A stretch of 64,000 nt of DNA, taken from an uncultured Alphaproteobacteria bacterium (GTDB lineage: Bacteria; Pseudomonadota; Alphaproteobacteria; Rs-D84). Below are positions 28,057 through 35,339 of this stretch, piece by piece. The position numbers were made by a program, and so were the translations under genes. The stretch is from NCBI GenBank assembly GCA_947175875.1, contig CAMWON010000004.1:1-64000 (forward strand). The letters are read 5' to 3'. The notes beneath the pieces are model-generated. The model was not told where the DNA came from. It did not search any database and was given only the letters and a program-made list of their open reading frames with translations. How positions within the stretch are numbered: the first letter of the stretch is position 1; every line of letters starts with the position of its first letter.

Positions 28057-28992
28057 ATGAGCAAAGAAGAAATACAGGCGTATCTGGAGAAAAAGTTTCC
28101 CGGCGAAAAAGTGAAATACGTCGGCGCCGGAACAGATTCCACCGCGTTCAAGGTTGGCGGTAAAATATGCCGCTTTCCGCATAACAGCGCCGATGTCTAT
28201 AAGATGGAGGCCGCGCTGTGCGATTTTATTCGCCCAAGCATATCCGTCGCGATTCCAAATGTTACGATAGTGAACGACGGCAACCATACCTTTGCGGTGC
28301 ATGAAATGATAACCGGCGGGAAATGGTCTTGGCATAAATTTTCATGGTCGCCGCGTCGCCAGCGGAACCTGTCACGGACATACGCGCGATTTCTGGCCGA
28401 ATTGCATGGTGTGGATACCGCGGGCCTGCGTCGTGCGGTGCCGGCAATGGCGGCCACGGTGCCGTATTGCGACATGGACGAGATATCGGATTTTTTAAGC
28501 CGTTTTATGACGCCCGGCCAGATGCGCTGTTTCCGTAAAAATTACGAACGCATTGTCGGCGCGCCGGTAAAGGACGAAGACATTGTTTTTGTGCATATGG
28601 GATTAAAGGGCGCAAATTCCGTCGTCGCCGATGACGGCGCGCTGTGCGGCGTGTTTGATTTTTGCAGCGGCGGCCTGTATGAACGCGGACGTGATTTCGT
28701 GTTAAGTTATCTGGGGCGCAACGCCGGAATGTTTCGCGCGGTGCTGAGTGAATACAATAAGTTGACCGGCGGCCGCGCCCCAAGCGCCGCGCGCGTCAAA
28801 GATTTGGCGGTGATTGAATTTTTGTGGCGGCGCAGACTGTTCCCGAACGGCGTGTTCCGGCCCCGCAACGACCACTTCATAATGAAAAATATTGCGGTTG
28901 CGCTGGCGCGGTTTCATCGTCTGCCAAAGCCGCTGTACTGGTTCATTTACGCACGCATGCTGCGTCGCGCGCGCCGCGGAATAAGTGCCTAA
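28057..28992 (+). CDS. APH-fold protein lacking the catalytic aspartate
   Basis: A 311-residue protein of the aminoglycoside/choline kinase fold. The region equivalent to HxDxxxxN reads VHMGLKGANSVV: His and Asn remain, but the catalytic Asp is Gly. The metal-binding strand VFDFCSGG is present. The N-terminal lobe opens with VKYVGAGTDSTAFKVGG, a modified glycine-rich loop. It probably binds a substrate or nucleotide without normal phosphotransfer, or uses another residue. AAGGA supports the start, 13 bp after the TolC-like gene, so it may be co-transcribed with the exporter. Confidence 0.72.
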   Translation: MSKEEIQAYLEKKFPGEKVKYVGAGTDSTAFKVGGKICRFPHNSADVYKMEAALCDFIRPSISVAIPNVTIVNDGNHTFAVHEMITGGKWSWHKFSWSPRRQRNLSRTYARFLAELHGVDTAGLRRAVPAMAATVPYCDMDEISDFLSRFMTPGQMRCFRKNYERIVGAPVKDEDIVFVHMGLKGANSVVADDGALCGVFDFCSGGLYERGRDFVLSYLGRNAGMFRAVLSEYNKLTGGRAPSAARVKDLAVIEFLWRRRLFPNGVFRPRNDHFIMKNIAVALARFHRLPKPLYWFIYARMLRRARRGISA

Positions 28993-29052
28993 GGGAAAAA
29001 TCGAACACTGTGGTATAATGTGGGCAAATAAGAGAAGAAAAGGGGATTTTTT

Positions 29053-29673
29053 ATGCCAAGAACGAAGAAAGCCAAAAGCGCATCCGCACGCCGTACGTCT
29101 GCCAATCCGATGTTTGCGTATATTCAAAATCTGTATAACCGCAGTGCGCCGTTGCTGATATGCGAGGCGGCATTGCTGGGGTTCGCGGCTATATTGATAG
29201 TATTTCGGCCGGTCGCAATGCTGTCGATGATGACGTTCATTGTCGGGGTTGCGTTGATTCTGTTCGGACTGTACCGCACGATTGCCGGATTTATGGTGTC
29301 GCGTGCGCCGGGCGGCGGATGGATTGACGTTATATTCGGATTGGTAAATATCATATTGGGCGTGCTGTTTTGCGCGTATCCGGTCGATTCTTTTATGGGA
29401 ATCGTATATGTGTTTATCGCGCTGCTGCTGTTCAAGGCGATAAAGGCGCTGATATTTGCGATAAACATGGCGCGGGCGCGCGTCGGGCACTATGCCATGG
29501 ATTTGACCGTGGCGGTGGTGCTGTTCCTGCTGGCGATACTGCTGATGTTCTATCCGATTGTGGGCGCCATTACAATGATATATATTCTGGCGATAATACT
29601 GCTGCTGTACGCCGCATCCGACATATATATGTTTATTGAACTGGTGCATCTGAAAAATCAGATAAAAGAGTAA
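29053..29673 (+). CDS. HdeD/DUF308-family membrane protein
   Basis: A 206-residue protein with a basic 30-residue N terminus and six hydrophobic segments in three pairs (AALLGFAAILIVFRPVAMLS, FIVGVALILFGLYRTIAGF, VIFGLVNIILGVLFCAYP and so on), the repeat pattern of HdeD/DUF308 proteins. HdeD itself is linked to acid resistance in enterobacteria; here the role is unknown. AAAAGGGG precedes the ATG and a TATAAT lies about 35 nt upstream, so it is likely transcribed on its own. Confidence 0.75.
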   Translation: MPRTKKAKSASARRTSANPMFAYIQNLYNRSAPLLICEAALLGFAAILIVFRPVAMLSMMTFIVGVALILFGLYRTIAGFMVSRAPGGGWIDVIFGLVNIILGVLFCAYPVDSFMGIVYVFIALLLFKAIKALIFAINMARARVGHYAMDLTVAVVLFLLAILLMFYPIVGAITMIYILAIILLLYAASDIYMFIELVHLKNQIKE

Positions 29674-29677
29674 AAAA

Positions 29678-29703
29678 AAACGGGCCCGTCGGGGCCTGTT
29701 TTT
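29678..29703. terminator. Terminator between convergent genes
   Basis: ACGGGCCC/GGGGCCTGT hairpin preceded by an A run and followed by a T run. Confidence 0.75.
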
Positions 29704-30487
29704 ATTCCAAATGGCATTGCTTTTTTATGTCCTTCCAGTTTTTTGTCGCAAAGCCGCGCTGGTCTGACGGTTTGCTCATTTCTTTGACGCAATCAGCGTA
29801 AACCGATTTCGGACAGCGCCAACATTCGCGCATTGTGTCTTTTTCATATTGCTGAAGGCTGCTTTTTTTGATGCATTTTTTTGTCTCGCGGTTGAAAAAT
29901 TCAGTGTACGGGTCGCATTTTATGCATACCTGGCGGTCCATCGATAGGCCTTGATATAGGCTTGCCTCGCATGATACGCAAGTGTTTGATGATGGGCTTT
30001 CAAATGCTTCGTTTTCGCCACATGGTTTTATGCATTCCCTGTTGCGTAATGTCAGTCCTTGGGCGCATGTGTCCGGTTCTGTGCACTCTATAATGTGTTG
30101 TCCGCCGCATGCGTCGGTTTGTATCAGTTTGTTACATGTTCCGCCGGCAACACTCATGCGTTCTGTTTCTGTGTTGACAATCCAGTGGCGGGATTTTACA
30201 TATTTGCCTTCTGATTCTGTTGTGCCGCCACAGCACCAATATGTGTCGTGGGGGGATGTTTGAAATATAAAATGGTCGCCGTGATACTGCCAGAAAACGG
30301 TATCGTGACCTTTCGACTGTTTGCCGTCGCACTTGTTGGTTTGTGCTCCGCAATAGTAATAAGCCCAGTGGTCGTCATATTCGCTGTCGCGCCAGCATTC
30401 ATTTCGAGGGCCGTGCTTGTGATCGGCGTACGTGCCGGATGTGATGCATGTTGCAATTAGTGCGGCAACACAAATCTGTATTTTCAT
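29702..30487 (-). CDS. Exported Cys-rich protein, 261 aa (second family)
   Basis: A 261-residue protein with signal peptide (MKIQICVAALIATCITSGTYA) and about 26 cysteines. It lacks the C-terminal GYYGTS/CYY module of the other Cys-rich proteins; instead it has a His/Trp/Tyr-rich N-terminal half and then growth-factor-receptor-like spacing (CIKPCGENEAF, CVSCEASLYQG, CIKCDPYTEFF). The start at 30487 follows GGGGAA; upstream in-frame codons belong to the leader. It stands behind the divergent leader copy at 30488-30728. Function unknown. Confidence 0.7.
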   Translation of the reverse strand: MKIQICVAALIATCITSGTYADHKHGPRNECWRDSEYDDHWAYYYCGAQTNKCDGKQSKGHDTVFWQYHGDHFIFQTSPHDTYWCCGGTTESEGKYVKSRHWIVNTETERMSVAGGTCNKLIQTDACGGQHIIECTEPDTCAQGLTLRNRECIKPCGENEAFESPSSNTCVSCEASLYQGLSMDRQVCIKCDPYTEFFNRETKKCIKKSSLQQYEKDTMRECWRCPKSVYADCVKEMSKPSDQRGFATKNWKDIKKQCHLE

Positions 30488-30728
30488 GTTCAATTCCCCA
30501 TTTTTGTATATATAAAAACCACCAAGCGGAATTGGTGGTCGGGGGGTTAGAAAAATCAGTTCATTAACGATTCCCGTCGCTTTTGGATAGTCCTGTTTTA
30601 TAACGACAGCCCCCCGACGACTATATCGGGGATACAACGGCGCAAAAGCACCGCAATGCGGAATAACGATGCATTTGCACCGAATGAACTGGGCTTTCTA
30701 CGGCCCCGAACCACATCCCTGCGGTTCG
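30488..30728 (-). promoter_or_regulatory. Divergent copy of the structured leader RNA (before Cys-rich gene)
   Basis: Same architecture with almost entirely different sequence. P1 is CCGAACC/GGTTCGG, P2 GGGC/GCCC, P3 a long stem CGGTGC.../...GCGCCG with inner GCATCG/CGGTGC. The switch is CCCCGA with TCGGGGGG, and the downstream strand CCCCCCGA repeats the choice (9 bp GTCGGGGGG/CCCCCCGAC). The usual 15-nt loop is absent. A terminator-like ACCACCAA/TTGGTGGT plus TTTTT follows. The Shine-Dalgarno is GGGGAA, again complementary to the C-rich downstream strand. Confidence 0.65.
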
Positions 30729-30734
30729 GTTAAC

Positions 30735-30763
30735 AGTGTATGTGAAATGCGATAGTTTGTCAA
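30735..30763 (-). promoter_or_regulatory. Promoter of the divergent leader copy
   Basis: Minus-strand TTGACA (30763-30758), 17-nt spacer, TACACT (30740-30735). Confidence 0.65.
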
Positions 30764-30806
30764 TCGGCTTGAATTTAATAATTTTTTAGTATAATATATG
30801 CTTTGT

Positions 30807-30883
30807 GCGCCCTTAGCCCAGCTGGATAGAGCATCGGATTTCTAATCCGCAGGTCGCAGGTTCGAATCCTGCAGGGCGCGCCA
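30807..30883 (+). tRNA. tRNA-Arg (anticodon TCT)
   Basis: 77 nt with encoded CCA. Acceptor GCGCCCT/AGGGCGC; anticodon arm CGGAT-TTCTAAT-CCG gives TCT; T-loop TTCGAAT. TATAAT at 30790-30795 is its likely -10. Confidence 0.95.
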
Positions 30884-31059
30884 AGTTTTTCAGGCCTTGT
30901 TTCTTATAAAATAGTTGTTGCGGCGTTGTTTTTTTCGGATTAGAATGAACTTAACTCAAGTGATTTTCCGCATCAAACGGCTTTTGTGGCGGGTATCTGA
31001 TGCGGCAAAAAGCCGGGGTCTTGGTTGTTCGTTAGCTAAATGGAAAAAAGGAGAAAATA

Positions 31060-31425
31060 ATGAAAAAATTGTTTGTTTTGCCGATGCTGTGCGGCGCACT
31101 GTTGGCCGGTTGCGGTACAAAGGATAATTCTGTTGAAATTTTGGGCCAGAAATGCGAAAAAATTGCCACCGGCGACCAGGGCGATTTCTTGGTAAAATGC
31201 CCGGTTGTTCCGGAAATGGACGCGGTTCGCAATGCTGAAAAGAATGCGACGTTCCTGTCCGTTGTTCCCAGCGCAGATGTTATCGCGGACGTTGAAAACG
31301 TATATATTGACGTTGTTCCGGCCGGCACAGTTGAGGGTATCGAAGCGGTATGCTATCGCTTCTTGGGCGTAAACCCGACCGTTGACGGCGAAGCAATGTA
31401 TGCGGTAGAGGTTTGCGAACAGTAA
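31060..31425 (+). CDS. Small lipoprotein, hypothetical
   Basis: A 121-residue protein with a clear lipoprotein signal (KLFVLPMLCGALLAGC, lipobox LAGC; mature Cys-18). The mature domain contains several more cysteines (QKCEKIA, VKCPVV, EAVCYRF, VEVCEQ), suggesting two disulfides. I do not recognise the family. GGAGAAAAT supports the start. Monocistronic, followed by two hairpins. Confidence 0.75.
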   Translation: MKKLFVLPMLCGALLAGCGTKDNSVEILGQKCEKIATGDQGDFLVKCPVVPEMDAVRNAEKNATFLSVVPSADVIADVENVYIDVVPAGTVEGIEAVCYRFLGVNPTVDGEAMYAVEVCEQ

Positions 31426-31447
31426 AATCTGAGACCGTACATATAAA

Positions 31448-31474
31448 AGGCCGCCCGGACGGGCGGTCTTTCTT
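31448..31474 (+). terminator. Intrinsic terminator after the lipoprotein gene
   Basis: GACCGCCCG/CGGGCGGTC-type hairpin followed by TTTCTTT. A second perfect GC-rich inverted repeat (GCCGGCCCG/CGGGCCGGC) follows at 31489-31511. Confidence 0.7.
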
Positions 31475-31666
31475 TATATCAAAACAAAGCCGGCCCGAAA
31501 TGCGGGCCGGCCTGTGCGTCTTCTCAACTCCGTGTATATTATTACAGAAATTATTTGATTTTTCTAATGTTTTTTTCAAAGCAGGGTACAAATGCGCCGA
31601 AAAGGTTCCTGTGTGTGTCAATGCGCCCCGGATGGTATAATGTGTGTGAAATCAAAGGTGAGAGAG

Positions 31667-32143
31667 ATGAAAAAAATATTAAAGTTTTTGGCGGCGATGA
31701 TTTTGGCTTTTCTGCCCGGTTTTATCGGTGTGATGTTTACCCCCAGCGGTGCGTCCGACGCATGGTATAACGCGCTTAACAAGTCTGTTTTGACGCCCGA
31801 TGGCTGGGTTTTCGGTGTGGTGTGGACCGTGCTGTATGCGATGACGGGGCTGGCGCTGTTTTTGGTTATGAACACGTCGTTGCGCGGAACGTCCGGCAAG
31901 GGGCGTTCGTACGCACTGTTTGGCGCCCAGATGGTGCTGAACGCGCTGTGGACTTATCTGTTCTTTGGTGCGCATATGGCGGGTGTCGCATTTGCGGTGA
32001 TTGTTGCGCTGATTGTGGTTGCGGTGTGGATGATGCGGTCGTTTTTCTCGATTAACCGCAGTGCGGCATATCTGCTGATTCCGTATGTTGCGTGGCTGAT
32101 ATTTGCGGCGTATTTAAACGGGGCGATACTGTATATGAACTAA
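31667..32143 (+). CDS. tspO: TspO/MBR-family tryptophan-rich sensory protein
   Basis: A 158-residue five-helix membrane protein. Family marks include PGFIGVMFTPSGASDAWYNALNKSVLTPDGWVFG in helix 1-loop (here Trp/Pro positions of the PxWxF type), VVWTVLYAMTGLAL, QMVLNALWTYLFFG and the final VAWLIFAAYLNGAIL. TspO binds tetrapyrroles and is linked to stress signalling. The start at 31667 follows GAGAG; TATAAT at 31635-31640 is the likely -10. The longer in-frame upstream extension is not membrane-like. Confidence 0.88.
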   Translation: MKKILKFLAAMILAFLPGFIGVMFTPSGASDAWYNALNKSVLTPDGWVFGVVWTVLYAMTGLALFLVMNTSLRGTSGKGRSYALFGAQMVLNALWTYLFFGAHMAGVAFAVIVALIVVAVWMMRSFFSINRSAAYLLIPYVAWLIFAAYLNGAILYMN

Positions 32144-32470
32144 TCACAGTCTAAGGATTTTAAAGTTCGCATCCCCGACGTTCAGGTATTTAAGCCCCAG
32201 TTCCTGAATGTAATCGGGGCTGTATTCCTGAATAAGCTCGATATGGCGGGCCAGGGTGGCCATCTTTTGCTGCTCTGCGTCCAGCTGCTGCTGCTCGGTA
32301 TTCAGACGCCATATGTTTATGATGAATTTTTGAACATTCACCTCGCCCCAGAATATGCGGACGAACATAAAGGCGGCAAACACCGCAAACAGGATTCCGA
32401 TTTTACCGCGAATGCTGCCGGACCAGGCGCGGCCCAGAAAGCCAAATAAATTTTTGATTTTTTCCCACAT
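32144..32470 (-). CDS. FtsB/DivIC-like septum formation protein
   Basis: A 108-residue bitopic protein: basic N terminus, one membrane helix (IGILFAVFAAFMFVRIFWG), then a coiled coil (NTEQQQLDAEQQKMATLARHI) and a short C-terminal domain. This is the FtsB/DivIC layout of divisome proteins that pair with FtsL. I take the ATG at 32470 because an upstream ATG at 32479 is part of the TATAAT box (32483-32478); if that box is used the mRNA would start at 32470. The gene is divergent from dus, 19 bp away. Confidence 0.7.
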   Translation of the reverse strand: MWEKIKNLFGFLGRAWSGSIRGKIGILFAVFAAFMFVRIFWGEVNVQKFIINIWRLNTEQQQLDAEQQKMATLARHIELIQEYSPDYIQELGLKYLNVGDANFKILRL

Positions 32471-32477
32471 GTTTGCC

Positions 32478-32507
32478 ATTATATCACAAATGTTTAACGA
32501 TAAGCAA
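32478..32507 (-). promoter_or_regulatory. Promoter for the ftsB-like gene, inside the divergent dus start
   Basis: Minus-strand TTGCTT (32507-32502), 18-nt spacer, TATAAT (32483-32478) in the context TTTGTGATATAAT. It overlaps the dus start codon region on the other strand. Confidence 0.6.
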
Positions 32508-33410
32508 ATTTTTGCAGCGCCCCTGGCGGGCGTCACTGACCGGCCTTTTCGGCGCATAATTCGTGAATTTGCGCCCAACGCCCCGATTGTGACAGAGATG
32601 ATTTCCTGCCATTCACTGGTGGGCGGACATAAAAATTGTCTGCGTAATTTCGACAGGTATGATGACGAAGGGGCCGTCGGCGCCCAGATTTTTGGCGCCG
32701 ATGTCGCATTGATGGCCGATGCCGCCCGCATATTGCAGGATGCGGGCGCAAAGTGGATTGATATCAACATGGGTTGTCCCGTGCCAAAGGTCGCCACACG
32801 CGCCGGCGCCGGGGCGTTCTTGATGCGCGACCACCGTTTGGCGGGCGCCATAATGGATGCGGTTGTTCGTGCGGTTCAGATTCCGGTCTCTATAAAAACG
32901 CGCCTGGGATGGGACGATAATCACAAGGATTGGCGTGATTTAATAAATATTGCCGCGGATTGCGGGGTGCGCTTTGCCGCGTTGCACGGACGTACACGCG
33001 CGCAGTTGTATCTGGGGCCGGCTGTATGGCCCGATGCGCACGGCGCGCCGATACCGATTATTGCGAACGGCGATGTCCGCGGTTTGGATGATTTGGCGCG
33101 CGCGGCCGATTTGGGATACGGCGGCGTTATGGTCGGGCGCGCAATGCTGGGGCGGCCGTGGATTATAGGCCAGCTGTCGGGCGGCGTGGCGCCGGCGAAT
33201 GTCGGGTCGGTCGTTCTGCGGCATTTGGAGTATGCCTTGGAATATTACGGTGCGCGCACCGCGGTGCCAATGTTTCGCAAGCATGCCGCGTGGTACAGCG
33301 CCGGGATGCAAAATTCCGCGGATTTTCGTATTCGTGTGAATCAAATGACCGATGCGGATGAATTGCGCGCGGCAATTAGTGAATTTTGGGGTTGCGATTT
33401 GGCGGCATAG
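32490..33410 (+). CDS. tRNA-dihydrouridine synthase
   Basis: A 306-residue flavoenzyme of the Dus family that reduces uridines in the tRNA D-loop. Seen: FMN-binding start APLAGVTDRPFRRI, active-site loop DINMGCPVPKVATRAGAGAFLM with catalytic Cys, KTRLGWDD, HGRTRAQLY, NGDVRGLDDLARA and GVMVGRAMLGRPW. Closest in style to DusB, but the subtype is uncertain. The start was set at MFNDKQIFAAPLAG; upstream in-frame sequence overlaps the divergent gene. Its start lies 4-6 nt from an AT-rich -10-like TATATC, so it may be leaderless. Confidence 0.92.
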   Translation: MFNDKQIFAAPLAGVTDRPFRRIIREFAPNAPIVTEMISCHSLVGGHKNCLRNFDRYDDEGAVGAQIFGADVALMADAARILQDAGAKWIDINMGCPVPKVATRAGAGAFLMRDHRLAGAIMDAVVRAVQIPVSIKTRLGWDDNHKDWRDLINIAADCGVRFAALHGRTRAQLYLGPAVWPDAHGAPIPIIANGDVRGLDDLARAADLGYGGVMVGRAMLGRPWIIGQLSGGVAPANVGSVVLRHLEYALEYYGARTAVPMFRKHAAWYSAGMQNSADFRIRVNQMTDADELRAAISEFWGCDLAA

Positions 33411-33448
33411 ATTCTATGATTGAAAACAACAGCAGGGGACATACAGAT

Positions 33449-34315
33449 ATGAATGATAACATTACCAATGAAACAGAAGTGCAGAATGTTGAAATGACGG
33501 CCGGCGAAATGCTGCGCAACGCCCGTACGACGGGGCGTCGCAAGCGCGAGATTCCGACCATTGCGAAGCAGCTGTGCATTCGTGAAGAGTTTTTGCAGGC
33601 GCTGGAGGACGGCGATTATTCCGTCATACCTGAGCCGGTGTATATTTTGGGTTTTGCGCGTAATTACGCGATGGAGTTGGGCCTGAACCCGGACGAGGTT
33701 GTTGCAAAGATTAAGCGTGAAATGGGCCTGGTGTCCGATTGCGCAGCCGACAATGACGCGGCGGATAATTCGGCATGTGCGGTGCCGGGCGCGTCCGGTG
33801 CGGGCTTTGCTGCGCGTGCGGTTGCGTTTGTTCGCCGTAAATGGAAATGGTTTGCGGGCGGTGCGGCGGTACTGGTTTTGCTGATTGTCGGGATTATTGT
33901 TTTTGCGGCGGCGCTGCGTGGTGACGATACGCAAAATCCGACGGATATTGTTGCGGTGGAAACGGTGCCTGTCGCGACGGAGCCGGCATATACCAAGACC
34001 GTGCGGGAACGCTTTGGCACGGAAAACCGTGAAAAGGCAAATGTCGTTTTGCAGGCGATTCAGGACGGCTGGGTAAAAATTGAAGATGCCCGCGGTAATA
34101 CGGTATTCAGCCGCGTTCTGGTATCCGGCGACGTTTATTATGTGCCAGAGGGTAACGGATACAAGGCGATATTCGGCAATGCTGGCGGCATCGATATCTG
34201 GGCCAACGGCGTGCTGATGGAAAAGGCGGGGCCGGCACATACGCGCAAATCGGGTATATCGCTGAGCCCTGAAAATTTAAAGCCGGCGGCGCCGGCCTCC
34301 GCGGATGCGGAATAA
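33449..34315 (+). CDS. RodZ-like cell-shape protein
   Basis: A 288-residue bitopic protein with the RodZ layout: an N-terminal HTH_25 domain (GEMLRNARTTGRRKREIPTIAKQL..., PEPVYILGFARNYAMELGL), a basic stretch, one membrane helix (VLVLLIVGIIVFAAAL), a linker and a C-terminal DUF4115-type beta domain (DGWVKIEDARGNTVFSRVL, GIDIWANG). RodZ anchors MreB to the membrane. AGGGG 11 nt before 33449 supports this start; ATG 33416 is an alternative. It lies shortly after dus and ends at a strong terminator. Confidence 0.85.
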   Translation: MNDNITNETEVQNVEMTAGEMLRNARTTGRRKREIPTIAKQLCIREEFLQALEDGDYSVIPEPVYILGFARNYAMELGLNPDEVVAKIKREMGLVSDCAADNDAADNSACAVPGASGAGFAARAVAFVRRKWKWFAGGAAVLVLLIVGIIVFAAALRGDDTQNPTDIVAVETVPVATEPAYTKTVRERFGTENREKANVVLQAIQDGWVKIEDARGNTVFSRVLVSGDVYYVPEGNGYKAIFGNAGGIDIWANGVLMEKAGPAHTRKSGISLSPENLKPAAPASADAE

Positions 34316-34319
34316 ATGC

Positions 34320-34350
34320 CAAAAATCCCCCGAACTGGGGGATTTTTTTA
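34320..34350 (+). terminator. Intrinsic terminator after rodZ-like gene
   Basis: AAATCCCCC-gaact-GGGGGATTT hairpin plus T7. Confidence 0.9.
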
Positions 34351-34353
34351 TAC

Positions 34354-34382
34354 TTTACTATCATTGCCGAGTAGTATATAAT
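34354..34382 (+). promoter_or_regulatory. Promoter of leader copy at 34.4 kb
   Basis: TTTACT (34354-34359), 17-nt spacer, TATAAT (34377-34382). Confidence 0.65.
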
Positions 34383-34388
34383 TGACTT

Positions 34389-34627
34389 GTCGCCGAGTGT
34401 TTCGGCGATGGGGTGTGACTACCTCTACATGTGCGTCGGAATATTGTTTTATGGCGCGCGGTATGCGCCGTTTTTAATATTTTGATGAAAAAAAACTCCT
34501 GACTTCCGGTCAGGAGGGTTGCGAATATATTGAATAAGCACACAATTCACATGATTGTAGTCAACCTCCTGACCGCCAAAAGCTTTGGTGGTTTTTTCAT
34601 TACGAAAAAAAGCAGGAGATGAATTAC
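34389..34627 (+). promoter_or_regulatory. Structured leader RNA (before Cys-rich gene at 34628)
   Basis: P1 TCGCCGA-GTGT-TTCGGCGA (base pairs swapped relative to copy 1), P2 GGGGT/ACCTC, P3 CGTC.../...GATG and GGCGC/GCGCC. Local hairpin CTCCTGAC-ttccg-GTCAGGAG competes with the long-range helix GGTCAGGAGGGTTG... with ...CAACCTCCTGACC. The loop GAATATATTGAATAA is at 34523-34537 on stem TGC/GCA. P6 is ACAAT/ATTGT. A terminator-like ACCGCCAAA/TTTGGTGGT plus T6 follows, then the CAGGAG Shine-Dalgarno. Confidence 0.8.
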
Positions 34628-35254
34628 ATGAAATCAAAAAAATTATTCGCTGTGGCGGTTATATGCGTCATGCCGGGCGGCATACGTGAGTCTGTCGCAG
34701 GGCAATGCTCGCTATTTTCGCCGTCAAGTATGGCGTCGTCAATGTGTCAAGATATTAATATTGAATATGTGGCGTGTGATCTTGGGGCTCCGCGATATTA
34801 TAAGGATAGCGACGAAGGAGAGTGTTATGTTGTCAGGGATTGTAATACTTGTCCAAGTGGATACCAAAGGGCAAGAGTTTCTGTGGAGCTCTGTACGAAC
34901 AATGTGCAATATTGGTCATGTGAATGCGTATGTGACGATAAATGTGAATCTGATGCGGGCTATTCCGCCGCAGGGGCTGGGTATGAACAGCAAACGACGC
35001 GTTCGTGCGAGTGTTATAGCGGCAGCCCGGTATGCAAAGAATATACGTCGTATCGTTGTGCGGTGGGCTACTGGGGGACGTCGTCTAATGGGACCAGCGG
35101 GTGTACGCGTTGCCCGTCGTCCGGCGGCGTTTATGGTACGACCAAATCCGCCGGCAGCCGTTTAATTACAGCATGCTATATACCGTCTGGTTCTGCGTTC
35201 GGTGACACTAGTGGTTCGGGGACCTATACCGGTGATTGTTATTATAAAAATTGA
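34628..35254 (+). CDS. Exported Cys-rich protein with C-terminal GYYGTS/CYY module
   Basis: A 208-residue protein with signal peptide (KKLFAVAVICVMPGGIRESVAG) and about 24 cysteines. After a variable Cys-rich region (ACDLGAPRYYKDSDEGECY, CECVCDDKCES) comes the shared C-terminal module: CAVGYWGTSSNGTSGCTRCP, ITACYIPSGSAFGD, GTYTGDCYYKN. The start at 34628 lies 9 nt from CAGGAG; an ATG at 34619 touches the Shine-Dalgarno and is unlikely. Sole gene behind its leader. Function unknown. Confidence 0.75.
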   Translation: MKSKKLFAVAVICVMPGGIRESVAGQCSLFSPSSMASSMCQDINIEYVACDLGAPRYYKDSDEGECYVVRDCNTCPSGYQRARVSVELCTNNVQYWSCECVCDDKCESDAGYSAAGAGYEQQTTRSCECYSGSPVCKEYTSYRCAVGYWGTSSNGTSGCTRCPSSGGVYGTTKSAGSRLITACYIPSGSAFGDTSGSGTYTGDCYYKN

Positions 35255-35306
35255 CAATACCGCAATGGCGCGCGCTGGGAATATATTTTTCGCCGTTATG
35301 GTTGAA

Positions 35307-35328
35307 ATTTTGAATATTTCAGCTATAT
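35307..35328 (+). promoter_or_regulatory. Promoter of uvrA, predicted nearly leaderless
   Basis: TTGAAA, 16-nt spacer, TATATT ending about 10 nt before the ATG at 35340, so the transcript would start within a few bases of the start codon. No Shine-Dalgarno is seen. Confidence 0.5.
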
Positions 35329-35339
35329 TTTAAGATACT

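Noticed and set aside
30915..31127. 70-aa ORF upstream of the lipoprotein gene
   Set aside because: Overlaps the real gene in another frame, with no ribosome site or family resemblance.
32480..32851. N-terminal extension of the ftsB-like ORF (to 235 aa)
   Set aside because: The added part is antisense to dus; the bitopic FtsB layout begins at 32470-32479.
34389..34627. T-box or other familiar riboswitch
   Set aside because: No T-box AGGGUGGNACCGCG element, no recognisable cobalamin, TPP, SAM, glycine or c-di-GMP core sequences.
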